From Rhizobium sp. Q54 (lineage in GTDB: Bacteria > Pseudomonadota > Alphaproteobacteria > Micropepsales > Micropepsaceae), in NCBI GenBank assembly GCA_945860165.1, contig CAMAPL010000016.1, positions 1 to 52,924 on the forward strand: a DNA stretch of 52,924 nucleotides. Direction: 5' to 3'. Every line of letters starts with the position of its first letter. Position 1 is the stretch's first letter. Positions 20,153 through 29,519 of the stretch are shown piece after piece. Under the pieces are notes generated by a model. The model ran no database searches. It was not told the origin of the DNA and saw only the letters and a list, made by a program, of their open reading frames with translations. The translations under genes were made by a program, and so were the position numbers.

Positions 20153-20884
20153 ATGGCTTTCCTGCAGCCCCAATCCCCGCGCCAGCCCGTCTTTCAGGCG
20201 CCCGCAATCGTTTTGTGGCTGATCGGCGCCCTGGCCGCGGCGCATGGGCTGCGGATGCTGGTGTCCGCCGCCCGCTCCCAGGACCTTATCTATGCCTATG
20301 GCCTGGTGCCGGCCCGCTACAGCCGGGTCTTTCTGGAAAGCCACATGGCCGATTCTGGCACAGTGTGGGAGCGGGCGATTCCCTTTGTTTCTTACATGGG
20401 GCTGCACAGCGACATCACCCATCTGGTGGTTAACTGTCTTTGGCTGCTGGCCTTCGGTCCCATCGTGGCGCGGCGCTTCGGGGGTGGGCTGTTCCTGGTA
20501 TTCTTTATTGTCTGCGGTGCGGCCGGGGCGGCGGCCTATCTGGCGTTCAACTGGGGCAGCGCCGTGCCGGTGGTGGGCGCCTCGGGCGCGATATCCGGCC
20601 TGATGGCGGCGGCGGTCCGCATGATGCCGGGCAACACGGCCCCCTGGATGGTGGGGGCAGCCGAGCAGCCGTTGATTCTGCTTTTTTCCCGCCAGATCCT
20701 GATGTTCAGCGCGGTCTGGGGCGTGATCAATTTCCTGGCCGCCATGATGGACCTGGGCACCGATGGACAGCGCGGGTTGATCGCCTGGCAGGCCCATCTG
20801 GGCGGCTTTATTGCCGGGCTGCTGCTATGCGGGGTGTTCGATAGGTTGCGGCCGCGTGTCGTGGGCGCGCCGCTGGAAAGCTAG
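20153..20884 (+). CDS. Rhomboid-family intramembrane serine protease
   Basis: A 243-residue polytopic membrane protein with about six helices. The catalytic dyad is visible: Ser144 in GASGAISG and His215 in WQAHLGGF; HLVVN (Asn94) is the oxyanion-stabilising position. Rhomboids cut substrates inside the membrane. The substrate cannot be told from here. It is divergent from hfaA; no functional link is known. Confidence 0.88.
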   Translation: MAFLQPQSPRQPVFQAPAIVLWLIGALAAAHGLRMLVSAARSQDLIYAYGLVPARYSRVFLESHMADSGTVWERAIPFVSYMGLHSDITHLVVNCLWLLAFGPIVARRFGGGLFLVFFIVCGAAGAAAYLAFNWGSAVPVVGASGAISGLMAAAVRMMPGNTAPWMVGAAEQPLILLFSRQILMFSAVWGVINFLAAMMDLGTDGQRGLIAWQAHLGGFIAGLLLCGVFDRLRPRVVGAPLES

Positions 20885-20928
20885 AGCCGCCTGGCCTTCG
20901 CACCGTTGTCACGGCCCGCCACCCCGGT

Positions 20929-21000
20929 CCGCGCATAGCGCGGCCGGAGTGTAAATTCCGTGCGGGCCGCCCAGGTGATGCAAAACGCGAATATCGCAAG
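20929..21000. repeat. Dispersed repeat, family R, copy 1
   Basis: About 72 bp beginning with the small hairpin 'ccgcgcatagcgcgg', followed by 'cggagtgtaaattccgtg'. A diverged copy lies at 40202-40274 ('ccgcgcgaagcgcggtcgg'). Both are intergenic. Confidence 0.6.
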
Positions 21001-21032
21001 GTGAGCCATCGTAAATTTCTTGGATACTGAGG

Positions 21033-21072
21033 CTGTCCCCAACTGGGTGGCCCGTTCGTACGCTGTTGCTAC
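21033..21072. repeat. Dispersed repeat, family S, copy 1
   Basis: 21043-21072 is identical to 37278-37307 except for one base (core 'gggtggcccgttcg', then 'acgctgttgctac'). 21033-21049 ('tgtccccaactgggtgg') recurs inverted at 37207-37223. Confidence 0.75.
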
Positions 21073-21148
21073 TCACCCGGTGGTCCATGACACTGAGTGA
21101 GGGGGCTCCACGCCCTCTCGACAAGCCCACCGCTCGGGACTAACATCT

Positions 21149-21163
21149 ATTACCATTGTAGGT
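21149..21163. promoter_or_regulatory. Possible BlaI operator
   Basis: The text 'attaccattgtaggt' lies 10 bp before the blaI start codon. Known BlaI/MecI operators contain TACA...TGTA half sites. Only one half (TGTAG) is good here, so this is a weak suggestion of autoregulation. Confidence 0.3.
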
Positions 21164-21172
21164 GGACTGGTG

Positions 21173-21559
21173 ATGCGGCTTCCCAAACTCAGCAAGCTTG
21201 AACTGCAGATCATGGACGCGCTGTGGAGCTTTGGGCCTTCCGCGATCCGCGAGATCCAGGAGACGTTCCCCCAGAAAGGCCGCCCCGCCTACACCACGGT
21301 GCAGACCATGGTGTACCGGCTGGAGATCAAGAAGGCGCTGCGCCGGATGCACAAGATCGGCAACGCCCATATTTTCGAGCCGCTGATTTCCCGCGATGCC
21401 GCCCAGCGCAGGCTGGTGGATGACTTCCTGGGGATGTTTGGCGGACGGATGCAGCCGGTGATGGCGCAGCTGATCGAGGCGGGCAACCTGACCTCCAAGG
21501 ATGTCGCCGACGCCGAAAAGCTGCTGCGTGATCTTTCCAAGCGGAAGAAAGAACCCTGA
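21173..21559 (+). CDS. blaI: BlaI/MecI/CopY-family transcriptional repressor
   Basis: A 128-residue winged-helix repressor. The start LSKLELQIMDALWSFGP, then GRPAYTTVQTMVYRLEIKKAL and RMHKIGNAHIFEPLISRD, are the family's DNA-binding and wing segments; the C-terminal helices dimerise. Such repressors are normally removed by proteolysis triggered by a BlaR1 partner. ATG 21173 is taken; GTG 21170 adds one residue. Its stop overlaps the first base of the blaR1 start codon, the normal operon layout. The partner gene is broken (see next entry). Confidence 0.9.
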   Translation: MRLPKLSKLELQIMDALWSFGPSAIREIQETFPQKGRPAYTTVQTMVYRLEIKKALRRMHKIGNAHIFEPLISRDAAQRRLVDDFLGMFGGRMQPVMAQLIEAGNLTSKDVADAEKLLRDLSKRKKEP

Positions 21560-22625
21560 TGGCGCCGCTGCTGGATCATCTCTGGCAGTCGACGATGGTC
21601 GCGGGCCTGGCGGCGCTGCTGACCCTGGCGCTCAGCAACAACAGCGCGCGCGTGCGTTTCTGGCTGTGGTTCGCAGCCTCGATCAAATTCCTGGTGCCGT
21701 TTGCAGCCCTGGCGGCGCTGGGCGAAATGCTGGCCCGCTTCCTGCCGGTGACCTGGGCGCCGCCGTCGCCGCTGCTGGCGATCGCACCCGCCGCCGAGCG
21801 TTTTTCCGCCCCCCGCCGCCCTGCTAACACCGCCGGGTAGCGGGCTGACCCTGGCGCTGCTGCTGGGATCGGTATGGGCAGCTGGCACCTTGGCCGTACT
21901 TGGGCGTGCGGCTGGTCCGCAGCTTTAGGCTGCGCGCCGTTTTGAAAGGGGCGCGCGATCTGGATATGACCGGGCCAGTCCGGGTGAAGACCTCGGCCTC
22001 GCTGCTGGAGCCGGGGCTGGTGGGCATCTTCAGCCCCGTGGTGTTGCTGCCGCAGGGCCTGATGGCGCGGCTGTCGCACAGCTAAATCCAGTCCATCCTG
22101 GCGCATGAGCTGACGCATCTGAAGCGGCGGGACAATCTGACGGCGGCGATCCACATGCTGGTCGAGGCGTTGTTCTGGTTCTATCCCATGGTCTGGCTGA
22201 TCGGCGCGCGGCTGATCGTCGAGCGCGAACGGGCCTGCGATGAAAGCGTGCTGGCGCGCGGCCATGACCGCGAGGTTTATGCCGGCGGCATTCTCAAGGT
22301 CTGCAAATTCTGCCTGCAATCGCCGCTGGCCTGTGCCGTGGGTATGTCGGGCGGCAATCTGGGCCATCGCGTGCGCCAGATCATGACCGCCCCCGATGCG
22401 AGGGCCTTGCCGGGCGCCAAGAAGCTACTGCTGGCAAGCGCGGCAAGCATTACGCTGTTGCTGCCGGTGATGGCGGGCCTGATTGCTTCGCCGCTGCCCC
22501 AGGCCATCAACCAGGTCAGCCGCAGTGTGGCGGCGGCGGCCGACCAGGCTTTGACGCGCGGCATGTCCGCGATGGTGATGCAGCTTGGCGCGCATGGTTC
22601 GGGCGCCGCCGCTCCGGCTCACTAG
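21559..22625 (+). pseudogene. blaR1: Broken blaR1/M56-family sensor-protease gene
   Basis: Protein homology continues through three frames. Frame 1 (21559 to about 21810) encodes the N-terminal helices. The next piece (GSGLTLALLLGSVWAAGTLAV, about 21830-21899) is in a second frame. An extra T near 21900 shifts to a third frame (GVRLVRSFRLRAVLKGA). TAA at 22083-22085 then interrupts that frame just before ILAHELTHLKRRD, the HExxH zinc site of M56 proteases. The rest (22086-22625) reads on to the C-terminal helix. Intact BlaR1 senses a ligand and triggers BlaI cleavage. As read, no full protein can be made, unless these are sequencing errors. Confidence 0.85.
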
Positions 22626-22663
22626 ATTGCTTTGCCAGGTTTCTTCTAGTAGTAAGTTTGGAC

Positions 22664-22680
22664 GTTAACTACGTGATAAC
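22664..22680. promoter_or_regulatory. Imperfect palindrome before the His-rich barrel gene
   Basis: The arms gtta and taac (22664-22667, 22677-22680) surround 'actacgtga', 4 bp before the GTG start at 22684. It also resembles a TTAA-N7-TTAA CtrA box with one mismatch. It could be an operator or chance. Confidence 0.25.
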
Positions 22681-22683
22681 TCC

Positions 22684-24009
22684 GTGCGCCTTTTAATTCT
22701 TATGACCGGAACGGCTCTGACTGTGTCCGGGCTTATTCTTTCTGCTGCGGCACAGCCGCATGATCACGCAGTTTCAGCCTCCACCGCGGCCGCTTCTGAA
22801 CATGCGGGCCACGCCATGCCGCAACCAGATCCCCATGCCGGGCACCAAATGGCGGCCATGCCCATGCGCGGCACTCTGGGCCATTATCCCATGAGCCGCG
22901 ATGCCTCGGGCACCGGCTGGCAGCCAGACGATGCCGCGCATGGCGGCATACACGCACAAGCGGGCGACTGGAACCTGATGGGCCATCTGTCGCTGTCAGG
23001 TGTTTATAGCAACCAGTCGGGTGCGCGCGGCGACGAGAAGGCCTTTCCGGCCGGCATGGTGATGGGCGCGGCGCGGCGCGATTTAGCCGGCGGCGACACG
23101 CTGAACCTGCGCCTGATGCTCAGCCCCGATCCCTTTATGGGCCGCAACGGCTATCCGCTGCTGCTGGCCAGCGGCGAAACCGCCGACGGCAGGACGCATC
23201 TGGTGGACCGCCAGCATCCCCATGAACTGGTGATGGAAATGTCCGGCAGCTACAGCCATCGGCTTTCCGATAGTGATTCCGCTTTTCTATATGTCGGCTA
23301 TCCGGGCGAGCCGGCGCTGGGCCCGCCGGCTTTCATGCATCGGGCCAGCGCCAGCGCCAATCCGTCCGCGCCCATCACCCATCACTGGCTGGACTCGACG
23401 CACATCACCTTCGGCGTCGCCACCGCTGGTTTCGTGCATGACGACTGGAAAGTGGAAGTGTCGCAATTCACCGGCCGCGAGCCGGACCAGTTCCGCTTCA
23501 ATTTTGATTCTCCCAAATTCGATTCCACCGCGGTGCGGCTGAGCTGGAATCCGGGCACTCACTGGTCGCTGCAGACATCATGGGGACACCTGAACAGTCC
23601 CGAACAGCTCAATCCCAGAGAAGATGAAACCCGCATCACCGCCAGCGCTCAGTATTTCGCGCGGCTGGAAGGCGAGACCTCCATCGCCGCCACCCTGGCC
23701 TGGGGCTTCAAGGATCTCAGTGACGGGACCAAGCTGCATGGCCTGGTAGCAGAAGCGACCTATAAGCCGTCGGCCCCCTGGTCACTGTTTGCCCGCGCCG
23801 AATGGGTGGAAAATGCCGAGCTGGGCGCCGGGCACAGCATTAGCCGGGTGGGGCAGCTTTCGCTGGGCGCGGTGCATGACTGGCGCCTGAGTGAAAACTG
23901 GAAGCTGGGGCTGGGGGCGCTGCACGCCTTTGCCTTTGCGCCTTCCGTGCTGGGCTATGGCGGCACGCCGCGCGGCAATACAGTGTTCGTCCGAATTGTC
24001 GCGGAGTAG
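22684..24009 (+). CDS. His-rich outer-membrane beta-barrel protein, probably metal-linked
   Basis: A 441-residue exported protein. After the signal peptide (to about residue 23) comes a His/Met-rich stretch (HDHAV, EHAGHAM, DPHAGHQM, residues 25-60) of the kind found in copper-handling envelope proteins. The remainder alternates in beta-barrel style (for example WNLMGHLSLSGVY, SLQTSWGHLNS, KLGLGALHAFAFAP). Start is GTG 22684 or ATG 22702. It lies between the blaI/blaR1 remnant and a ferric-reductase-like gene, with 7 nt to the latter. The family is not one I can name; a role in metal uptake or resistance is inference. Confidence 0.65.
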   Translation: MRLLILMTGTALTVSGLILSAAAQPHDHAVSASTAAASEHAGHAMPQPDPHAGHQMAAMPMRGTLGHYPMSRDASGTGWQPDDAAHGGIHAQAGDWNLMGHLSLSGVYSNQSGARGDEKAFPAGMVMGAARRDLAGGDTLNLRLMLSPDPFMGRNGYPLLLASGETADGRTHLVDRQHPHELVMEMSGSYSHRLSDSDSAFLYVGYPGEPALGPPAFMHRASASANPSAPITHHWLDSTHITFGVATAGFVHDDWKVEVSQFTGREPDQFRFNFDSPKFDSTAVRLSWNPGTHWSLQTSWGHLNSPEQLNPREDETRITASAQYFARLEGETSIAATLAWGFKDLSDGTKLHGLVAEATYKPSAPWSLFARAEWVENAELGAGHSISRVGQLSLGAVHDWRLSENWKLGLGALHAFAFAPSVLGYGGTPRGNTVFVRIVAE

Positions 24010-24016
24010 CGTTTTC

Positions 24017-24676
24017 ATGTTGTCTCGCCGCCTGTCACAGCGCCTGTGGCGTCATCATCTGCCGATCGGTTTTTTCACTTTGGCCGCAACCGGGCTGCTG
24101 TCCGCCACGCGCGACTATTCCGACCTCATCACGCGGCTGAGTTTTGCCAGCGCTTATCCGGCGCTGTTCCTGATCGGGCTGAGCCTAATGGTCGGGCCGT
24201 GGAAGCTCTTGAAGAGGCATCGCGGCGTGGCGACCTCGATGGATTTTCGCCGCGACTTGGGCATCTGGGCGGGGATGGCGGGCGTTTTCCATGCCGTGGT
24301 GGGGAATTTCGAGCATCTGCGCGGTCGCCCCTGGCTGTATTACATCTATGAGAATTGGCAGGACAAACACGTTCAGCCCTTTCGCCATGATATATTCGGG
24401 CTGGGCAATTTCACCGGACTGTTCGCCGCCCTGGTCTTGCTGGCGCTGCTGGCGACATCCAATGATGCGTCCTTGCGCAAGCTGGGCACGCCCGGCTGGA
24501 AGCAGTTGCAGCGCTGGAATTATGCGGCTTTCGCGCTGATGGCCGTGCACACTTTTACATATCAGTGGGGCATCAAGCAGCCCAGCCTGCCCTGGGTGAT
24601 GTTGGCCTTTGCGGCGATCGCCGCCACGGCGGTGTTGCAGTATATGGGGTATGAGCGCCGCCGCGCGCAGGGGTAG
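24017..24676 (+). CDS. Ferric-reductase-like transmembrane (haem b) protein
   Basis: A 219-residue inner-membrane protein with about six helices. It resembles the ferric-reductase/MsrQ transmembrane domain: histidines in helices (AGVFHAVVGNFEH and ALMAVHTFTYQWG) would hold two haems b. No FAD/NAD-binding domain is present, so it needs an electron-donor partner. ATG 24017 follows the upstream stop by 7 nt, suggesting one transcript with the His-rich barrel; the frame is open further upstream but without signal. Metal reduction at the envelope is a plausible but unproven role. Confidence 0.72.
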   Translation: MLSRRLSQRLWRHHLPIGFFTLAATGLLSATRDYSDLITRLSFASAYPALFLIGLSLMVGPWKLLKRHRGVATSMDFRRDLGIWAGMAGVFHAVVGNFEHLRGRPWLYYIYENWQDKHVQPFRHDIFGLGNFTGLFAALVLLALLATSNDASLRKLGTPGWKQLQRWNYAAFALMAVHTFTYQWGIKQPSLPWVMLAFAAIAATAVLQYMGYERRRAQG

Positions 24677-24771
24677 CGCCAGGGGGCCAGCAGAAGGCCC
24701 GGCGCAACAAGCCCATGGACGCTTCACGCGCCCGACGGCTGCGTTTTCGATTTCTCCTGACTGACGTCCAA

Positions 24772-27700
24772 TTATTCAGCCGGTATGGCGCTCTGGCCGG
24801 CGGGGATTGCCTTGGCCCGACCGCTGAAGCGGTCGAGATAGGTGAAGATCACCGGCGTTATATAGAGTGTCAGCAGCTGCGACAGCAGCAACCCGCCCGC
24901 CACGCACAGGCCCAGCGGCCGGCGCGATTCCGCGCCAGCGCCCCAGCCGAAGGCGATGGGCAGGGTGCCCATCAGGGCGGCCATGGTGGTCATCATGATG
25001 GGGCGGAAGCGGGTGGTGGCGGCTTCATAGATGGCGGCTTCTGCTGTCACGCCATCGTTCTCGCGCTGCCGGTTGAGCGCATAGTCGATCATCATGATGG
25101 CGTTCTTCTTTACGATGCCGATCAGCATGATCATGCCGACAAAGGCGTACAGCGTCAGCGACATGTCGGTCTTGGTGATGCCCGCCACGTACAGAAGATG
25201 GGCAAAATAGAGCGTGAGCAGCGCACCCACCGCCGCCGACGGCAGGCCCGACAGGATGGTCAAGGGGTGGATAAAGCTTTCATAGAGGATGCCAAGGATG
25301 ATGTAGACCACCACCATGGCGATGAGCAGCAGCGCTCCCATGTTCTTGGTGGAGTCTTCAAACGCTGCCGCGGTGCCCTGGAAATTGCCCTGGATGGAGT
25401 CGGGCATCTCGATCTTCTCGGCGGCATCGCGGATGCCGGTGACGGCGTCTGACAGCGCGCGGCCCGGGGGGAGGTCGAAGGCAATGGTGATGGCGGGGAT
25501 CTGGCCGGCATGGTTGACCGACAGCGGCACCGTGCTGGTTTTGGTATTGGTCACGGCGGTGAGCGGCACCAGTGTGCCGTTGCTGCCCGTGACATAGACC
25601 CGGTCCAGCGAGGACGCATCGCGCTGATACTGCGGCAGCAGCTCCATGATCACTTCATACTGGTTCGACGAGGTGTTGATCTGGGAGATGCGCTGGCCGC
25701 CAAAGGCCGAACCCAGCGCAGTTTCGATCTGCAGCGGCGAGACGCCAAAGGCCGCGGCGCGGTCGCGGTCAATGTCGACCTGTACCGACGGCATCGCCGC
25801 TTCATAGTCAGATGTGATGTCGACAAAGCTGGGGCGCGACCGCATCTCGGCCATCAGCTTGCCGGAATATTCCTGCAGCTGCTGCAGGTCGAGGCCCTGC
25901 AGCGTGTACTGGTAATTGGAGCGTGAACCGCGCGCGCCCAGGCGGATGGTGGGCGGGTTGGTGAGGAAGACATTGACGCCGGGGATGCGCGAAACCTTGG
26001 GACGGATGCGGGCGATGACTTCTTCCGGCGTGGAATCGCGCTCGCTCTGGGGGCGCAGCGTGATCATCATCATGCGTGCGCTGTTGGTGCCGGCGGCGCC
26101 GTTGGAGCCGTCCATGCTGGCCATGGCGCCGGTGATGTCGGGATCGGACTCGACGATGCGGGCCACTTCCTGGGTGTACTTGGCCATCTGGTCGAACGAG
26201 GTGCCGTTGGCAGCCTGGATATTGCCCTGAAGGCGTCCGGTATCGTCGCTGGGCAGGAAGTCCTGCTTCATCACCTGCATCAGCACCACACTGGCCGCCA
26301 GGCTGGCGAAGAACACGCCCAGGATGATGCGGCGATGGCCCAGGCTCCAGCGCAGGGTGCGGTCGTAGAAGGCCTGGATGCTGTTGAAAGTCCGTTCGCT
26401 CCAGCGATAGAAGGCGTTATGCGTCTGTTCGTGCTCGGCCTTCAGCACGCGGGCGCAGAGCATGGGCGTCAGCGTCACCGAAATGATGCCGGAGAATATG
26501 ATGGCGATGATGATGGTGACGGCGAATTCGTAGAGCAGCCGGCCCACGATGCCGCCCATGAAGACGATGGGAATGAACACCGCCGCCAGGGAGGTGGTCA
26601 TGGACAGGATGGTGAAGCCGATTTCCTCGGAGCCTTTGACCGCTGCCGCATAGGGCTCCATGCCCTTCTCGATGTGCCGGACGATGTTCTCCAGCATCAC
26701 GATGGCGTCATCCACCACGAAACCCACCGATAGCGTCAGCGCCATCAGCGAAAGATTGTCGAGGCTGAAGCCGAAGGCGGCCATGCCGGCGAAGGTGCCG
26801 ATGATGGCGATGGGCAGGGCCAGCGACGGGATCAGCGTGGCCGAGACGCGGCGCAGGAAGACGAAGATCACGCCCACCACCAGAAAGCCGGCGATGATCA
26901 GCGTGTGCTGCACGTCGTTGATCGAGGCGCGGATCATCTTGCTGCGGTCGAACACCACGTCCAGTGTCACCGACGGCGGCAGGTTGGACTGGAACTGCGG
27001 CAGCACCTTGCGCACGGCGTCGATGACGCCGACCGTGTTGGAGCCGGGCTGGCGGAAGATGGCGACGATGATGGCGGGGTCGCCCTTGTACCAGCTCCTG
27101 GCATAGGGGTTCTCCAGGCCGTCCAGCACCAGCGCCACGTCCTTCAGGCGCACGGGCGAGCCGTTGACGTAGGAAATGATCTGCTCCTGGAATTCCTTGG
27201 CGTTGTTGAGCTGGCCGCCGGTGTGGATGACGGTGGAGCGGGTCGGGCCGTTGAGCGCGCCAGTCGCCATGTTGACGTTGGCGGCGGAGACTGCGCCAGC
27301 CAGCTTGTCGATGCCGATATTGCGGGTGGCCAGCGCGGCCGGATCGGCCTGGATGCGCACCGCATACTTGGCGTTGCCGAACACGCTGACCTGAGCGACG
27401 CCCTCGATGGTGGAAAGCTGGCGGCCCAGCAGGGTCTCGGCATACTCGTTCACTTCCGACGGCTTCATCGTCTTGGAGCGGATCGCCATGAACATGATGG
27501 GAATGTCGGCCGGGTTCACCTTGCGGAAGGTGGGCGGCTGCGGCATCGCCTTGGGCAGGCTGCGGGTGGCGGCCGAAATGGCGGCCTGCACGTCCTGCGC
27601 CGCGCCATCCAGGTTGCGGCTCAGGTTGAACTGGATCTGGATGCTGGTGCGGCCCTGCTCGCTCGACGAGGTCATCTGGTCGATGCCGTTGATGGTCGAG

Positions 27701-27912
27701 AACTGGTTTTCCAGCGGCGAGGCGACCGACGAGGCCATGGTGTCGGGATCGGCGCCCGGCAGCGAGGCGTAGACCTGGATGGTGGGGAAATCGATGTTGG
27801 GAAGATCGGAGACCGGCAGGCTGGCATAGCCATAGCCGCCGAAGATCACCAGCGCCGCCATGACCAAGGTGGTCATCACGGGACGTTCGATAAAGGGCAA
27901 GGAGAGGTTCAT
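24772..27912 (-). CDS. RND-family efflux permease (MdtB/MdtC/MuxB type)
   Basis: A 1046-residue inner-membrane transporter of the HAE1-RND class. Helix 4 carries the proton-relay aspartates (GFVVDDAIVMLENIVRH), helix 10 the relay lysine (IGIVKKNAIMMIDYA), and the N-terminus FIERPVMTTLVMAALVIFGG is typical. It would pump drugs or lipophilic compounds from the periplasm outwards with the adaptor encoded upstream. ATG 27912 was chosen (GAGG 9 nt upstream); the longer frame reaches into the adaptor gene. The gap to the adaptor stop is 10 nt. No TolC-like gene is in the window. Confidence 0.93.
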   Translation of the reverse strand: MNLSLPFIERPVMTTLVMAALVIFGGYGYASLPVSDLPNIDFPTIQVYASLPGADPDTMASSVASPLENQFSTINGIDQMTSSSEQGRTSIQIQFNLSRNLDGAAQDVQAAISAATRSLPKAMPQPPTFRKVNPADIPIMFMAIRSKTMKPSEVNEYAETLLGRQLSTIEGVAQVSVFGNAKYAVRIQADPAALATRNIGIDKLAGAVSAANVNMATGALNGPTRSTVIHTGGQLNNAKEFQEQIISYVNGSPVRLKDVALVLDGLENPYARSWYKGDPAIIVAIFRQPGSNTVGVIDAVRKVLPQFQSNLPPSVTLDVVFDRSKMIRASINDVQHTLIIAGFLVVGVIFVFLRRVSATLIPSLALPIAIIGTFAGMAAFGFSLDNLSLMALTLSVGFVVDDAIVMLENIVRHIEKGMEPYAAAVKGSEEIGFTILSMTTSLAAVFIPIVFMGGIVGRLLYEFAVTIIIAIIFSGIISVTLTPMLCARVLKAEHEQTHNAFYRWSERTFNSIQAFYDRTLRWSLGHRRIILGVFFASLAASVVLMQVMKQDFLPSDDTGRLQGNIQAANGTSFDQMAKYTQEVARIVESDPDITGAMASMDGSNGAAGTNSARMMMITLRPQSERDSTPEEVIARIRPKVSRIPGVNVFLTNPPTIRLGARGSRSNYQYTLQGLDLQQLQEYSGKLMAEMRSRPSFVDITSDYEAAMPSVQVDIDRDRAAAFGVSPLQIETALGSAFGGQRISQINTSSNQYEVIMELLPQYQRDASSLDRVYVTGSNGTLVPLTAVTNTKTSTVPLSVNHAGQIPAITIAFDLPPGRALSDAVTGIRDAAEKIEMPDSIQGNFQGTAAAFEDSTKNMGALLLIAMVVVYIILGILYESFIHPLTILSGLPSAAVGALLTLYFAHLLYVAGITKTDMSLTLYAFVGMIMLIGIVKKNAIMMIDYALNRQRENDGVTAEAAIYEAATTRFRPIMMTTMAALMGTLPIAFGWGAGAESRRPLGLCVAGGLLLSQLLTLYITPVIFTYLDRFSGRAKAIPAGQSAIPAE

Positions 27913-27922
27913 ATGGTTCGCC

Positions 27923-29140
27923 TCAGCCTTCGTTGCCTTGCGCGCCGGGGCGGCGCTGGCCGCTGGTCTGCGGCGCGCTGCCGCCGGGTTTCTTGGCGCC
28001 GGTGACATTGACCTTGCCGCCGGGCACGACGCGGATCTGGCCGTCCACAATCACCTTGTCGCCGGCCTTGAGGTTGCCGGCCAACGCGTCATGGACGCTG
28101 TCGTCGAACAGTACCCGCACCGGCACCTGCTGGGCGGTTCCGTCCTTGACGACATAGACGAACTGGCCATCGGGGCCGGTATTGACTGCTTCGCGCGGCA
28201 CAATCGTCGCGTTGGGGATTTCCGACAGCGACACCACCACATTGACCAACTGGCCGGGCACCAGCGCCAGGTCGGTATTGGGATAGGTGGCGCGCAGTTC
28301 GATGGTGCCGGTGGCGCCAGTCACGGCGTTGGAGATGAAATCCACCTTGGCGGTGATGTCTTCCTTGGCGCCCGCATCGCGCAGGGCCATGGTGATAGTC
28401 AGGCCCTTGGTGCGCGCCATCTCCTGGATGCGCGGCAGGTCGGACTGGGGCAGTGCCAGCGAAATTTTCACCGGCTGGATTTCGTTGATGACGACCAGCG
28501 GCGTAGCGCTGGCATTGGCGCTGGAGGACGACGCCACCATGTTGCCGGGCTGGATCAGGATCGGACCGGTCTTGCCGTTCACCGGTGAGCGGATCTGAGT
28601 GAATTCCAGGTTGAGGCGCGCGCTTTCGGCGGTGGCGCGGGCTTCCAGGTAAAGGGCCTGGGCGTCGTCGACATCCTGCGGCGAGATCGCGTTCTGGCCC
28701 TTCAGGCGGGTATAGCGGTCGAACTTGGCCTTGGCCGACGCCATGGCGGCGGTGGCATTGTCATAGGTCGCCTGGTAGGGGCGCGGATCGATCTGGAACA
28801 GCATGTCGCCGGTCTTGACCATCTGGCCTTCGCGGAAGAAGGCGCGGGTCAGCTGGCCGGTGACGCGGGCATTCACCGAGACGGTGGAATTGGCCACGAC
28901 GGTGCCGATGGTGCGCTCGATCACTTCCATGTTGCGCTGTTCGACGGTTGCCACCCGGACCGGCGCGGCCATCATGCGGCGCGGCGGCGGGGCGGCATTG
29001 TGGGTGAAATACCAGAAGCCGCCCAAGGCAACGGCCAGGCCGGCGGTGCCGATCAGGACCTTGCGCGCGGGGGATGTGCCCTGCGGGGTGCGGCTGGACT
29101 GCACCTTGTAAGAGGGCGGCGGCGTGATCTGGACATTCAT
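27923..29140 (-). CDS. RND efflux periplasmic adaptor (membrane fusion protein)
   Basis: A 405-residue MdtA/AcrA-like protein from ATG 29140; TTG 29149 is an alternative. An N-terminal membrane anchor lies at about 28-48. It is followed by the barrel-sandwich hybrid (TVSVNARVTGQLTRAFFREG), the helical hairpin (about 135-190), the second lipoyl half (IRSPVNGKTGPIL) and beta barrel. It links the inner-membrane pump to an outer-membrane channel. The C-terminal tail is Gly/Pro/Gln-rich. First gene of the two-gene unit with the permease. Confidence 0.92.
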   Translation of the reverse strand: MNVQITPPPSYKVQSSRTPQGTSPARKVLIGTAGLAVALGGFWYFTHNAAPPPRRMMAAPVRVATVEQRNMEVIERTIGTVVANSTVSVNARVTGQLTRAFFREGQMVKTGDMLFQIDPRPYQATYDNATAAMASAKAKFDRYTRLKGQNAISPQDVDDAQALYLEARATAESARLNLEFTQIRSPVNGKTGPILIQPGNMVASSSSANASATPLVVINEIQPVKISLALPQSDLPRIQEMARTKGLTITMALRDAGAKEDITAKVDFISNAVTGATGTIELRATYPNTDLALVPGQLVNVVVSLSEIPNATIVPREAVNTGPDGQFVYVVKDGTAQQVPVRVLFDDSVHDALAGNLKAGDKVIVDGQIRVVPGGKVNVTGAKKPGGSAPQTSGQRRPGAQGNEG

Positions 29141-29519
29141 TGGCTGCAAATCTCGACAACATGGACTACTCGCCGCTTTTCGGAAGCGGCGGGTAAGGTG
29201 GATAATTCGTTTCCTCTGTAATCCGCCGTGCTGGTGGCGGACCCAACGCCAGCTGGGTATCGGGCGGCATTTACCTCGCCCTGTGGGGGGCGGCCCGATC
29301 CTGCTTTTGCGCTTATTCTATGCTCTTATAGATGAAAAGCCTCTCACAATTGTCCCAGAAATTATGAACGGAACCTGCGGTAAACGCCCAGAATGCCTAT
29401 AAAAATACGTTAATTCGGACATTTCCGTGACAGTGCGGCGGGACCGGATGTTGCTCCGCAACAGGGGTTGCGCTTATAAGCCCGGCTTCGCGCGAGCCAA
29501 CCCCTTGATTCTGGTCCCC
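29141..29519. other. Divergent promoter region of about 380 bp
   Basis: Lies between the RND adaptor (minus) and typA (plus) and must hold both promoters. AT-richer segments occur at 29315-29375 and 29398-29415. No regulator gene, repeat or clear hairpin was recognised. Confidence 0.5.

Noticed and set aside
26905..28005. 366-codon plus-strand frame over the RND genes
   Set aside because: Shadow of the permease and adaptor; rich in His, Arg and Gly as expected for antisense of GC-rich genes.
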